From Simmondsia chinensis (lineage: Eukaryota > Streptophyta > Magnoliopsida > Caryophyllales > Simmondsiaceae), in contig JAGTTD010000022.1 in NCBI GenBank assembly GCA_018398585.1, positions 12,005,501 through 12,069,500 of the forward strand: a stretch of 64,000 bases of DNA, given 5' to 3'. Each line of letters starts with the position of its first letter. The stretch's first letter is position 1. Below, piece after piece: positions 40,258 to 52,977 of the stretch. Made by a program: the position numbers and the translations under genes. Under the pieces are notes generated by a model. That model was not told where the DNA came from. It did no database searches and was given only the letters and a program-made list of their open reading frames with translations.

Positions 40258-43200
40258 TCTTCCCCATGCCGAAGAGAATTCGCCCTCAAATTCACCTTTT
40301 CAACCATTGGGTCATTGTCGCCAAAGTATGGAGTTAATTGCTTAACGTTGAAGACGTCAAAAGTCCTCATACCGAATGGTAGCTGAACACGATAGGCGTT
40401 GTCATTGACCTTGCTGATGATCTTCGGGACCAATTTTGCGCGTTGTCAGCTTGCTGTACTCTCGAGTACGAAACCATTCTCTGGTGAGGAGATGGCCCAG
40501 ACTTTGTCACCTACTTGGTATTAGACCTTGCTTCGGTGCTTGTCCCTCTCCAATTTACACTGGGCGCTAGCCTCCAGGAGGCATTCACGAGTCTTCTCAT
40601 GTATATCCTGAAGGTTAGAAATGAAGTCTTCGGCCTTACCATTAGGGCGAGTGAGATCTAGTATTGACGGCAAATCAATCGAAGCCCTCGACATAAAACC
40701 ATAGACAATCTTAAATGGTAGAAATCCCATACTCCTGTTAACCGAGCTGTTGTAGGCGAGCTCAGCTTGGTAAATCTTTTGCTTCCATCCCTTGGCATTA
40801 TCAGCAACAAGACAACGAAGCAAGTTCCCAACGAGCGGCTTGTCACCTCGGTTTGGCCATCAGTCTGAGGATGGTGAACCGTGCTAAAGGCGAGAGAGGT
40901 ATGCGCCATCTTCCATAACGCCTTCCAAAAGTAGCTCACGAACCGTAAGTCCCTGTCAGAAACAGTGCTAGTCGGCAAACCGTGAAGCTTTATAGACTTC
41001 CCAGAAATACAACTCTGCAACCTGGACGACGTCAGCAGCCTTTCTTCCACCCGATGAAGTAAGCCATCTTAGAGCAGCGATCCACAACGACAAAAATGGA
41101 ATCAATCCCGCCAGTAGTTCTCGGTAATCCCAGCACAAAGTCCATGCTTACATCTGTCCATGGTTGACTCGGAACCAGTAGCAGCAAATAAAGGCATGCG
41201 TTGGTCACTCCACCCTTCGATATATGACATATACGCCAACGTCTGACAAACCTCCCAACCTCCTTGTGCAAAGTTAGCCAGATATTGTGCTTCTCCTCAA
41301 CGATCTTAAGCGTAAGCTCTAATCCAAAAACAATGTTGATTCCCCTTGAAAAGTAATCTGTCATGAATTGAGTAACCGGGAACAGAGCCTCATTGTGCTT
41401 CCTACCAAATCTCGCCAAAAGTAGGATTGTCCGCGTACTGATCTGCCAATTGGTCAAACCCAGTCACAATAACTTGGTACTGAGAAAGTAGGAGGCTCCG
41501 CCTACTCGAGGCATCTGCCACTTTGTTCAATACGCCTGACTTGTGCTTGATGACGAAGTGGAAGAGCTGAATAAAGCTTGCCCACTTGGCGTACCGGTTT
41601 GAAAGCTTATCTTGGCTATTGATGTACTTGAGGGCCACACTGTCAGAGTCCAAAACCAACTCCCGATTGGCTAAGTATGACTTCCAGTGCCTCAGTGTCC
41701 TTACCAATGCATAGAAATTAAGGTTGTAAGTCAAATAGTTCAACTTACTCCCATCAAGACTAAAGTATGCTACAGGCCTCCCTTCTTAGCTAAGCACAGC
41801 GCCAATGCCTGTCTTGGTAGCATCTGTGTGCAGCTCAAATGTTTTATGGAAATCCGATAAGGCAAGCACTGGGGCTCTTCTTGACCTCTTCGAAGGCGGT
41901 AGCTGCTTTTGGAGTCCAGGTGAAGGAACTCCTCTTCATACAATTAGTTATAGGTGCCATGATGGAGTTGAAGTTCGGAACAAAATGTCCGTAGAATGAT
42001 GCCAATCCGTGGAGACTCTGGACTTTGCCAACTGTTCTCGATTGGCACCAGTCACGAATGGCGGCTATATTTCCCTCATCAGAATACCATCCCTGGATAC
42101 AACAAAGCGAAGGAAGGTTACTCGGTCTTTCATGAACTCACACTTCTTCAAGGTGGAGAATAGATGTTGCTCCCTCAAGGTACTCAGCACTTCCTTGAGA
42201 TGCGTCATATAATCAGCTCTATCTCCACTATAATCAGAATATGGTCGAAGTAGATGACAACAAACATCCGAATGACAGGACACAGAAGTTGATTCATAAA
42301 CCTCATGAAGGTACTTGGTGTATTGAACAATCCGAATGGCATGACTCACCGCTCGTAAAGTCCCTCTCCTGTTTTGAAGGCGATTTTCCACTCCTCTCTA
42401 GGCGAGATGCGAATCTGATGGTATCTGCTCTTCAGGTCTAACTTCATGAATATCATCGAGTTCGCAAATCATCCAATCTCAGAATAGGGAATCGATAGCA
42501 CACCGTAATCTTGTTGTTGGCTTTACTGTCAACGCACATTCGCCAACTACCAGCTTTCTTTGGCGTTAACAGAGCTGGCACTGCACAAGGACTCAAGCTC
42601 TCCTTGATAAACCCTTTGGCTAGAAGCTCCTCCACTTGGCATCTCAACTCCTCATGCTCTAATGGACTCATATGGTAGTGAGGCCTATTCGATAAGGCAG
42701 CTCCCGGCATCAAATCAATACGGCGTTGTATGTCTCATAATGGCGGTAGTACATCCGGTAACTCCTCCTGAAAGATGTCAGTCACTCAACAAGGCCGGTA
42801 ACCACACTTGGTATCTCCCCTAGATTGACCTTACTATCCTTCCCAATCAACGCAAAGATGATCTTGGTGTCGCCAACCTCCTTGGCAAACATAGCTCGTC
42901 CCTGTATACTTGGGTGTTGAGCTGTTAAAGCTCTCGACGTGTCATCTTTCTTGGGCAACAAGATAATCTTTGTCCCATCAAAGATGAAGCTATACGTGTT
43001 CTTCCATCCATCATGGACAGAACTCCTATCATATTGCCATGGGTGCCCCAATAACAGATGTCAAGCATCCATGGTGACCACATCACACCAAACTCCATCC
43101 TTGTACTTCAAACCAATCGAAAAATTAACCAAGCATCGTTTAGACACGGTTACTTGGTTTCCCTTTTTGAGCCACGAGAGCTTGTATGGACTCGGATGTG

Positions 43201-44308
43201 CTTCTATCATCAATCCCAGCTTGGCAATTGTCTCTTCAAAGATCACGTTCTCACAACTTCCCGAGTCTATCACCATGTAGCATACTCTACCGCCAATGGT
43301 GTAAGTGGTCTGGAAGATGTTATTCCTCAGCCGTCCATCTCCCAGCTCTTCTCTTGGCGCAAGGCAAGGGCGCCTAATCACAAGTAGGCATCCTTCATCA
43401 CCTGCCAGCATTTTCTTCCAATGGAGCCGAATCAGTCTGGGTTTCTTCCTCGCTAAACCTGGCATCTTCTCTGTGGAATTCCTCGATGAAAAGACCCTTG
43501 CTGGATTTATCACCCTTATGGCACTCAGCAACACGGTACCCCATCTCTCCACACTTGAAGCAATGGGTTCTTAAAGCACCCGCCAATTTCTGAGTAACCA
43601 GGTTACCGGTATTGGCGACTACTAGTCTGTTCTATCCGCTCTAATTTGGCGGTGCTCTCAGTTGGTCTCTTCTGCCAACTTGTGCTCCCCAGTCCCCACC
43701 AACTTGGCGACGCCTCTGCTGCTACTCAACGTTAATGGCTTTCTAGTTTGCCTCTAAGAAGGAAAAGATGTCGAACATGTTCAACAACCCCTGCATAGAC
43801 TCCTTCAACCAGCCAGTATAACGGTCCGACAATTTCTCTCCAGTTTTCGCCAAATTGTTCCTATCAATCAAAGAGTAGAACTCCATTGTGTGCTCCTCCA
43901 TGAATCTAAAGCCCTGTCGCACCCTTGCAGTCGTTGGTACATCATCATGGCGTGATTGGTAGGCAAGAAGGCACCTCTTATATGTTTCTTCATCTTCTCC
44001 CACAACTCTACCTTCGCCTTCCCCTGAAGAAGCCGCATATGTTTCAGATGTTTCCACCAAGAGGCAGCTCTATCCCGTAGCTGGGTAGCAACCAATGGCG
44101 CCTGTTTCCTCTCCAGAACCCCCCTAAACTCAAGGATCTCCTCCGTCGCAGCAAGCCAATCCAAGAAGTCCTCCGGGTGTCCTCCTCCGTTAAACTCCAG
44201 GATATCAATCCGGAGACTGGAGTCCCACCTCCGATCATTAAAATCAGCGGTGTTAGCGGTATTTGGGTGATGCCTCCTCAGCCTATGATCCAGTAACTTA
44301 GCTGTCAT
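40224..44308 (-). pseudogene. CRM-type gag-pol, multiply frameshifted
   Basis: Gag spans 44308-43743 (RIDILEFNGGGHPEDFLDWL.., with one frameshift). A CCHC knuckle CFKCGEMGYRVAEC is near 43550 and a protease VIDSGSCENVIFEE near 43250. RT begins near 42713 ([31 protein letters not shown]). The RT active site near 42230-42260 reads IYFDHIL, so the second catalytic Asp has become His. RNase H is at 41743-41402 and integrase at 41457-40521. The C-terminal domain at 40433-40224 ends GEDDAVVNITLGR. At least eight frame changes make it non-functional. Confidence 0.85.
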
Positions 44309-44554
44309 AAACGAGTTTTAGAAGCTCTCGTCTGTCTCATAATCGTCACCCCCTGTCGGCGGGTGGTGGGGGTTAGATTCCTAGCTCTTGCTTGGGATTT
44401 GCCCCCAATTGAATCAAGCAATGCTCGATTTTTACCAGAATTTCTCTTCCAAGCCCTCTACTCTCCTCTCGATCTACCATTGTACGTCTCGCTCATAAAT
44501 GTCTCCGATGGAGAAATACCTCTATCTCCCACGCGCCATCTCAAAAGTCGTTCT

Positions 44555-44568
44555 GAGCTTTGATACCA
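44555..44568 (-). other. Primer-binding site of the CRM-type element
   Basis: The minus strand reads TGGTATCAAAGCTC, 2 bp from the 5' LTR. It is a tRNA-Met-type primer. Confidence 0.85.
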
Positions 44569-44570
44569 AT

Positions 44571-44937
44571 TGATGCAATGCATAAAGTGGAAGAATTTGG
44601 GAACGGGATGGTTCAACGGTCTTCCCTTTAATTTTATTTTGAAATTAAAAAAAAAAAGGGGAAAATAGCTGCTCAATTTCTCACAACCTGAGAAAGAGAG
44701 AAAACCCTAGAAATTCTTAAAACTAAATCTAAAATTGAATACTGAAACCCTAGATTTTCTCTTGTTTAAATAGAGGAGTTATTTGACTAAGAATAAAACA
44801 CTAAAACATAATTACAAATAAAATATGAAAAATATAACTAATCCTAATAGAATTCGAACTCCTTGCCGTGTCCTCCTCGCCTCCAATCCCATGCTGCCAA
44901 CCCCTACCCGCCAAGTGTGATATTGACGGCTGCATCA
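44571..44937 (-). repeat. 5' LTR of the CRM-type element
   Basis: It runs TGATGCAATGC..GGCTGCATCA and is followed by CAAAG, the target duplicate. Confidence 0.85.
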
Positions 44938-45203
44938 CAAAGTATAAAGTGAATAGTAGAAGGTTTAACAACAAGGCTAAAGGTCTCCTCGAAGTCAATA
45001 CCCTTTTGTTGATGAAAACCCTAGACTACAAGTCGGGCCTCAAACCAATCTATTGAACCACCCCTCATACTTTTTTCTCTATTTTCAAGTGCTTTCTACA
45101 AGGTTATTGTTTGGTTGGGTCAAAAGGAACTAATTTCTCAAGGTTATTGATTGGTTGGGTCAAAAGGAACTAATTTCTCAAGTGTTGTTTTAATATCAAT
45201 ATG
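44938..45203 (-). pseudogene. Copia RT fragment between two gypsy insertions
   Basis: The minus strand reads GIDFEETFSLVVKPSTIHFIL and, towards 45180, N-T-x-E-L/I..PFDPTNQ. This matches the RT start of the intronic copia (LDYEETFSPVVKPTTICFIL). A 45-bp stretch is tandemly duplicated (about 45100-45180). Confidence 0.8.
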
Positions 45204-45543
45204 TGTTATAATTCAAGATCAAACTTGAATTATAACTAGAATTGAGAGTTTGGGGATGAGAAAAGAAGAAAAGGAGATGAGAATTATAGAAGAAATTGAG
45301 ATGAGAGGAAAAGAATTAGTTTGATTTTCATTGGATAATCCTCATTACAAGCTAAGTACCATATTTATGCTAAATGAAGCATAGCTAATACAATCAAAGA
45401 GCAATTACACTGCTTATGCATTTTCCCGCCAAAAAACATCAAAAGCAACTAACAAAACCGTTAAAACCCTTATTTGAATTTCAGTATGAAAATTACATCA
45501 ATGTTCACTATGATCAATATAAGAATCCTCCACGGTCATGACA
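45204..45543 (-). repeat. 3' LTR of the second chromovirus
   Basis: It runs TGTTATAATTCAAG..CACGGTCATGACA and is adjacent to the polypurine tract at 45544-45559. Confidence 0.88.
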
Positions 45544-45599
45544 ATACCTTCCCCTCAAGATCAGTCTTGCCCCAAGAATTATGAAGAAGGGAACTGGCT

Positions 45600-48500
45600 G
45601 CGTAAAAACCCCAAATCTTCCCAACTGACATGAATTGGCTTCAAATTAACCCACTGCACTAGAACTTCTTTCCTTCCTTTGCCTTGTTGCTACACTCTTC
45701 TAGATTCCAAAATAGCTGCAGGGGCTTGAATCAAGGTGCCATTTGACATTGCTGCAGGAGGATCATTAGAGCAAGCTTTGCCCTCAACCTTGTGTTTCTT
45801 CAAAAGGGAAACATGAAATACAGGATGAACCAGTGTATTGGGAGGTAATTCCAATCTGTAAGCCACATTACCAATCCTCTCCAATATCTTATAAGGTCCA
45901 AAGAATCAAGCTTCCATGCACAGACTGCCTAAATGGCTGAAGTTTGAGGTACACCATATCTCCCACAGCAAAGGATCTATCAATTCTCTTCCTGTCAGCA
46001 TAAAACTTTATTCTTGCTTGAGCTCACTGCAGGTTATCCTTCAATTGCAAGATCAACTGTCTTCTTTGTGAAATGAGCACATCGAATTCAGAAACATGAG
46101 AAGCCACTCCTTACAACACCAAGGGAGCAGGTGGATCGTATCCATACAAGGCCTTAAAGGGAGTTGTGCCGATAGCTGAATGGAAATGGGTATTGTACCA
46201 GTATTCTGCTAAAGCCAACCATCTAGACCAGTGCTTAAGATAAGTGAAAGTCATGCTGCAAAGGTATTGCTTTACACATTGGCTCACCCTCTCAGTTTGT
46301 CCATCGGACTGAAGGTGATAAGAAGAGCTGAGAGCCAGAGTAGAGCCCATCAACGGGAACAACTCATGCCAGAACTGAATAGTAAACATCATGTCCTAGT
46401 CTGAAATAATGGATTAAGGCAACCCATGTAACTTGTAGATGTTTTCAAGGAACAACTTAGCCAATTTCTCAACAAAGATTGGATGGCTTAAGGCAACAAA
46501 GTGGCTAAACTTTGTGAATCTATCCACAATCACCCAGATTACTTCCTTCCCCTCAGCCTTAGGCAATCCTTCCACAAATTCCATACTTATATGCTGCCAA
46601 GCTCTATCAAGTACAGGGAGAGGTTGCAAGAGACTTGGGTATTGGACATGTTCAGTCTTTGTTCTTTGACATACATCACAGCTCTACACAAAGTCCTCCA
46701 CAGCCTTCTTAGCTCCTACCCAACTGAAATACTGTTGGAGCCTCTTGTACGTGCCATCTATATCAGAATGGCCACCCCAAGTAAAAGAATGAAAGGCCTG
46801 AATGATTTGCTTCCTCAGATTGGAAGAAGTGCCCACATCGATCTTCCCCTTGATTCTCACAATTCCACTCAAGACTGAAATTTCTCCTTCTTGGCTATAA
46901 GGGTTGTTGATTGCATAAATAGTAATACAATATGAAGCAAACTTGTCTCCTTCATAGCTTTTGTAAATCTCATCCATCCATTCAGGCAGAGCACAAGAAA
47001 TAGCTAAACAAGATCCTCCTGCCTCTTCTCCAAATCTTCGAGAGAGAGCATCTGCTATAATGTTTTCCTTCCCTTTACGATATCCAATGGAATAGCTGAG
47101 TCCAACCATTCTCATCAGCCCTTTTATCTAGACTCCCATGGTGATCTTTTGTTCAAGGAGTTATTTGAGGCTCCGTTGATCTGCCTTTATAATGAAATGA
47201 TTCCCCTCAAGGTAATGCCTCCATTTCTACACAGCTAATAGTATTACCAAATACTCCTTTTCATAAATGGAGAGCTGTTGATTCTTGGTGCTAAGGCCCT
47301 GGCTGATGAAAGCTATTGGCCTCCCCTGTTGAGACAAGACTACTCCAATTCCCGAACTGCTAGCATCTGTCTCCAAGACAAACGACTGCTCAAAGTCTGG
47401 CATGGAGGGCATACGAGCAGAACACAAAGCAAGTTTGAGTCCTTCCAAATCTTCTTGAGCAACTTCTAACCACACAAAAGCATCCTTCTTCAACAAATTG
47501 GTGAGAGGTTTAGCTTATACTCCATATCCAGCAATAAACTTTTGGTAGTAGCCTATTAACCCAAGAAATCTCCTTAATTGCTTAAGATTATGGGGAACAT
47601 GCCATTCTTTCATTGCCTGCACCTTGCTAGGATCAGTAGCAGCTTCATCCTTTAAGACAATATGTCCCAAATACTCCACTTATGCCTAAGCAAAGGAACA
47701 CTTAGCAAGCTTGGCAAACAACTGATTCGTGCACATGATCTAAAAAACTAGCCTCAGGTGACTGATATGAGCTTCCAAAGAGGGACTATAAACTAGTATA
47801 TCATCAAAGAAGACCAGCACAAATCACCTCAGATGAGCCTTGAACACCAAATTCATCACAGCTTGGAATGTAGCAGGGGCGTTGGTCAAGCCAAAGGGCA
47901 TGACCACAAATTTATAGTGCCCATGGTGAGTTCTGAAAGCTGTCTTATGAATATCTTCCTCCATCACCCTAATCTGATGATAGCCTTGCCTCAGATCAAG
48001 CTTAGAATAGTACTAAGATCCCTTTAACTCATCTAGCAGATCGTCAATGATAGGTATGGGAAACTTATCCTTCACTGTGAGGGAATTCAAGTGCCTGTAG
48101 TCCACACAAATTCAAGCTGAGCCATCTTTCTTCTTAATAAGGATTACAAAAGGAACAAAGGGGATGAGGCTATGTCTGACGAAGCTTGTCTTCAACAACT
48201 CTTCCACCTGTCTCTCTGTTTCACTCTTCTGTGAGTGAGGGAACTTGTAAGGCCTCAAATTCATAGGATTAGAGTAAGCTTTGAGTGGAATAGCATGGTC
48301 CAAGGCCCTCTGTGGAGGTAAGGAGCTTGGCTGAGCAAATACATCCTCAAATTCTAACAACAACTGCTCAATGTGAGGATTTGTGACCTCTGACTTTGCT
48401 TCTATATCAGCTGTAATGGAAAACAAATGGCCCATCCACCGGCACCCTCCTTTCTTCAGCAGCTTCTCAAACTTTCTCCCATTCATTAACTGTAAATGTC

Positions 48501-49990
48501 CCTTTTTCATGATCCCTCGCAACACTACTCTTTGTCCTTTCCTCTCAAAAGAAACAGAGAGCTGTGCAAAATCAAAGACTAAGGGACTAATTGTCTTCAT
48601 TCAGTCAACACCTAACACCATATCGCAGCCTCCTAACTTTAGAACTCTGAAGTCATACTCAAATTGATGTCCTTGCATACTCCAACTGAACCCCTTACAT
48701 GATCATCGAATTGCCATCAGCCACAGTGATAGCTAAGAGACTGGTCTTGATCATCTCATGTCCCACTTGCTTCAAACCTTCAGATCAACAAAGCTATGCG
48801 TACTATCGCTATCGATCAAGATCAACGTGTGTTTGTGTCCAGCATCCCCTTTAATTCTAATGGTATTGTGAGAGCCACTGCTAGTAAGAGCCTAGACTGA
48901 AATCTCCATCTCATCATTCGCCATATCTCCAGAATCATCCTCCTCTTGCTCCTCTAATTCTTCTTCATCAGTTTGAATCTCAACACCCTCACCAAAATCA
49001 GTTCCAGTGACAGCTATCAACAATTTAGGATTGCATTTGTGCCCGAAGAAGTATTTCTGGTTTCATCGAAAGCACAACCTCTAATTCTACTTTTCATCTA
49101 CATTCGAAGACCTCGAGGCACTGCCAGGGGTACCATGCTGCACAGAAGACACAGGCACTGATCTCGTTTTTAGAGCATATGAACCAGCTAAGACTATGAC
49201 CTCCATCAACTTAGCCTTGGAGAAAGTTTGAGTTAAGGTACCAGGATTCCGAGCCTTAACCAAGTTTTTGATTCTTGGTTTAAGACCACTGATAAAACTC
49301 AATCTATAATAGGATTCACTAGCACCCGGATACACAGTTAGCAATCTAGGACGCAAATTCTCAAATCGTGTCGTATAATTTCTCACAGAAGCAGTTTGAA
49401 CAAGCTTATTGAAGTGATCAATCACCTCTTTGGGATCCTCTTCACCATACCTCTCACAAAGTTCATTAACAAACTCATCCCAAAATAAATCAAGATTGCT
49501 ACGAATCGGACTATAATACCAGACCTCATGATCACCTTGAAGGTAAACTGCAACTAATTCTACATTTTCCGTATCCTTTATGTGATAGAATCGAAAAAAC
49601 CTTTCACATCTTCTGATCCATTACTGCGGTTGCTTTCAATCAAAGGAATCTATATCCACACGAGGCTGTCTGGATCCATGAGTTCCCCCTCCAGCTAATC
49701 CTTGCTCACTGGTTCCGGAAGAGTGAAGAGACACAGGATCTGGTGGCCGATCATGTTGGCTAGCGACCAAGAACACTCCAGCTCCCATCGGTTGGCGATC
49801 AATTTGCTGCTGTAATCCATGAATTCGAGCTTCAATTTGCTGAGAATGTTGATCTGAGCTCTCAGCTAACTTCAGATCCTGAGTTTATTGCATTCTTATG
49901 AACATTTCTTGCATTTGTAACCTCAATTGCTCAAATTGATTGATTTCACCACCATCGCGAGGATTAGATTGGCAGCCGCAGCAGCAGCAT
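45600..49990 (-). pseudogene. Chromovirus gag-pol with chromodomain, broken
   Basis: Gag is near 49990-49087 (QRCERFFRFYHI.., ENLRPRLLTVYPGASESYYRLSFI). RT spans about 48250-47600, with the active site VFFDDILVYS intact near 47805. RNase H is at 47496-47227 (LETDASSSGIGVVLSQQGRP). The integrase zinc domain (GGHSDIDGTYKRLQQYFSW) lies within 47115-46684 and the core (WQHISMEFVEGLPKAEG..VDRFTKFSHF) at 46629-46111. The chromodomain at about 45740-45610 reads AAILESRRV then EVLVQWVNLKPIHVSWEDL. Scattered stops and shifts inactivate it. Confidence 0.87.
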
Positions 49991-50060
49991 GGGTAGTTAC
50001 ACCAGCCATTGGAACTACTTTCTTACGTCTAGCCAGATCAATCGAATAGCAGCTAGCACG

Positions 50061-50073
50061 GGCTTTGATACCA
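50061..50073 (-). other. Primer-binding site of the second chromovirus
   Basis: The minus strand reads TGGTATCAAAGCC, 2 bp from the LTR end. Confidence 0.88.
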
Positions 50074-50075
50074 AA

Positions 50076-50413
50076 TGTTATAATTCAAAATCAAACTTGA
50101 ATTATCTTGAATTGAGAGTTCGGGGATGAGAAAAGAAGGGAAGAAGATGAGAATTATAGAAGAACTTGAGATGAGAGGAGAAGAATTAGTCTGATTTTCA
50201 TTGGATAATCCTCATTACAAGCTAAGTACCATATTTATATTAAATGAAGCATAGCTAAAACAATCAAAGAGCAATTACACTACTTATGCATTTTCCCGCC
50301 GAAAAACATCAAAAGCAACTAACAAAACCGCTAAAACCCTTATTTGAATTTCAATATGAAAATTACATCAAAGTTCTCTATGATCAATATAAGAATCCTC
50401 CATGGTCATGACA
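50076..50413 (-). repeat. 5' LTR of the second chromovirus
   Basis: It runs TGTTATAATTCAAAATC..CATGGTCATGACA and pairs with 45204-45543. Confidence 0.88.
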
Positions 50414-52977
50414 ATGTGTTAAACTCATTTGTCATTAACTCTTGCCATTTGGGATTTTCACAACTAGCTAACAACAAGGGGATTCTAGAATTATGATGAC
50501 AGAAGATAGGGATAGCAAGTATTTGGGGTTGTGGATACCATCTTTTAGTTGGGTTTGGATGGGATGGGTGTTAATAGTTCGAATGTATCAGAGACTGCCG
50601 GTTGGGCAACGAGGGGTGCATAGTTATCCTTGATGGTGACCATGTGGGCAAGGAAGGGTCGCTCGCAAAAAGGGAGGGACTCCAAGACAACACTGCGAAG
50701 GCACTCCAAGACAACACTATGGTGAGAAAGCCAAGGCGAGGGACACGATGCAAGCAAGGAAGATATGGTTGATGTTTAGAGGAATTGGGTCACAATAATT
50801 ATGGTTGGGCATACAAAGTTGGTAGCCAAGTGCGACACCGCTTCTGTTAGGTTGTCCCCTAGTAGAGGGAGGAGCTGATTGTAATGCAAGGGGGAGGTCC
50901 TAGTTGTGAGGCATTGGAGAAGGCTGCAATAATGACAAGGCATGCAGTCATGTAAGGGACACTTGGCCAAGTGTAAGGGCTAATGGCAGCTAATGGAACC
51001 GGTGGGACCAAAAGGAGGTGCAATAGATTAACGATTGCAACGATCGTGCTAGCACAAGTAGATGTATCTGGTTTGGCAAGGTCAAGGTAGGGAACCTAGA
51101 GTCATCAAATTAGACATGACGACTAATGTGAACTTGGTCGTTTTAAGGATCGAGGCACCAATATTCATTCTAATGTGCAGAGTTGCTCATAAAAATGCAC
51201 AGGGTGGAATATGGGGCAATTTATGAGGAGCACAGGGTGTAAGGTTAGAGTAACATGCACAACCAAAGACACGAAAACTAGAGCAGTCAGGACATTTTCA
51301 AAATAGTTCTCCAAAGGGCAGACATTTAATAAACATGAGTAAGAAGTCGATTTTTCATAAAATAGGCGATGCAAACCTCATCATCCCAGAACCAATAAAA
51401 AAGTCGTGGTTGAATAATTAGCATCCATGTCATTTCAATTGGATATTGATATTGCATTTTGCCACCCCATTTTGTTATTGGGATATCAAGACAAGAGAGG
51501 CAGAAGTGAATATCATGTTGGTGACATAGGGTGTTCATTATTTGATGGTCATATTCACCTCCATTATCATTTAAGAAAATTAATGTTCGAAGTAAAATAG
51601 TTTTCAAGTTCTTTAAACATTTCAACAATTTCAAAAACCTCATATTTACGCTACATTTCACAAAGCTATGTGATTCTTAAGAAATCCACAATGAACAAGC
51701 CATAATATTTGTAACACGAAGTTGTAGAAACTGAAAATTGCCACACGTCAGAATGAATCTATTGCAAAGAAGTAGTAGTTGAATGTAAAACATATTCAAG
51801 AGGTAATCAACGGGATTTACCTAAACAAGAAGTTTGACAAATGTCCAAAAATGAGAGTTAGAAACAAGTTTGCGATTGTATAGGGTCTAAAGTATGAAAA
51901 TCTAGAAGTCCTAACCACTGGGGCCAGAGCTGGTCACCGATGAAGTTAGGAGAAAAATTATAAAGTTGTTCATTATTGTGTACTCAAAGTAGTGGGGTCT
52001 TCATAGCCTTGTCCTCAACACAAACGATTTTGGAGTTAAAATCAATGAGCAATTATTATTTTGACAAAGTGTTTTAATTGACAATAGGTCATGCATAAGT
52101 TATGGTACAATCATTGCATTGGGTAGACAGAGTGGTCTAGACTTAGTAGGGATAAATGATGAACCCACATATACACTGGTAGTCATGAACCATCATCAAC
52201 AAGGACATTTTTGTCTATTATTGGAAGTTACCGAGTCAGGGTACCAAATTGAAGTGTTGTGTTTCATTGATGTACATGGTAGCAAAGGAGTGTGATGCAT
52301 CAGGAAAGGATGCCTGAGTGAAGTGATGAGGACAAGCGATAGAACTATGACCAATGTGGTTGCAGATCTGGTAGAAATGTGGATTGGGCCCAGGGCCTAA
52401 CTGAGGAAGGATTCAATTGTGCTACTCCAAACTGAGATCCACTCGATCCTTGTAGTTGTAGCTGGTTTTGTCCCCTACAGCGACCTCCTCGATCACCTAC
52501 AATTGTTATGTTGACCCTAGTCACCTCAACCACGGCCTCTATGACCCTAGTTGGATCCTTAATTACCTGCAGTTGCTGCAACTAAAGCATGACTGTGATT
52601 AGTAGCGGTACACTTGTTATAGCGATTAAGGATGACTTCTTCATTTAAAAGAGATGTTTTGAGTTTCTCAAAGCTTAGAGGATGGGAAAATTTTCTTATT
52701 AAAGTAGCAAAAGAGACATAGTCAATGAGAAGACCAAAAAGCAATAATGATCAGTTCTTTGTTAGAAGCTAATGAATATAGGCAACCAAGTCATCCACTA
52801 TGGCTTTTAATTCAGAGAGGTAGGTATCCATAGTGTTGTCATCTTTCCGATAAGCGATGAGTTATGTTCTTAGGTCAAGTTTCTTAAACATTGAGTGATC
52901 CAGAAACTGCTTGGCTAGAGCTGCCACATGGCTTTTGAATGTGTCAGACAATATGCTTTATGAGTGAACATGAGAGG
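50414..52977 (-). pseudogene. Copia gag, protease, integrase and RT start
   Basis: The RT start ENPKWQELMTNEFNT is at 50414-50465. The integrase core has NDNGGEYDHQIMNTLC and a degraded P-x-x-K-W-G for PEQNG (51326-51661). The protease reads WYPDSVTSN near 52230, so the active-site Gly has become Val. The knuckle YQICNHIGHSSIAC (about 52345-52385) has lost its first Cys. Gag fragments LSCSLIKHIV and a YLSELKAI-type motif lie at 52600-52970. It is the central body of the old copia element and heavily mutated. Confidence 0.78.

Larger units (their letters stand above)
39888..44937 (-). mobile_element. CRM-type chromovirus (Ty3/gypsy), inactivated
   Basis: The LTRs (39888-40257 and 44571-44937, about 370 bp, TGATGC..GCATCA type) enclose gag, protease, RT, RNase H and integrase in gypsy order. 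The flanks CATAG and CAAAG are a target duplication with one mismatch. The minus-strand PBS TGGTATCAAAGCTC is at 44555-44568. The C-terminus ANSLRHGEDDAVVN reads through the polypurine tract into the LTR. This is established for CRM (centromeric) retrotransposons, and it is why I place it there. Confidence 0.85.
45204..50413 (-). mobile_element. Second Ty3/gypsy chromovirus, inactivated
   Basis: The LTRs at 45204-45543 and 50076-50413 (about 340 bp, TGTTATAATTC..CATGACA) differ at about 20 positions. The minus-strand PBS TGGTATCAAAGCC is at 50061-50073 and the PPT TTGAGGGGAAGGTAT borders the 3' LTR. The flanks ATATG and ATGTG are a target duplication with one mismatch. The gag-pol order ends in a chromodomain. 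It interrupts the copia RT at EFNT. Confidence 0.88.
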
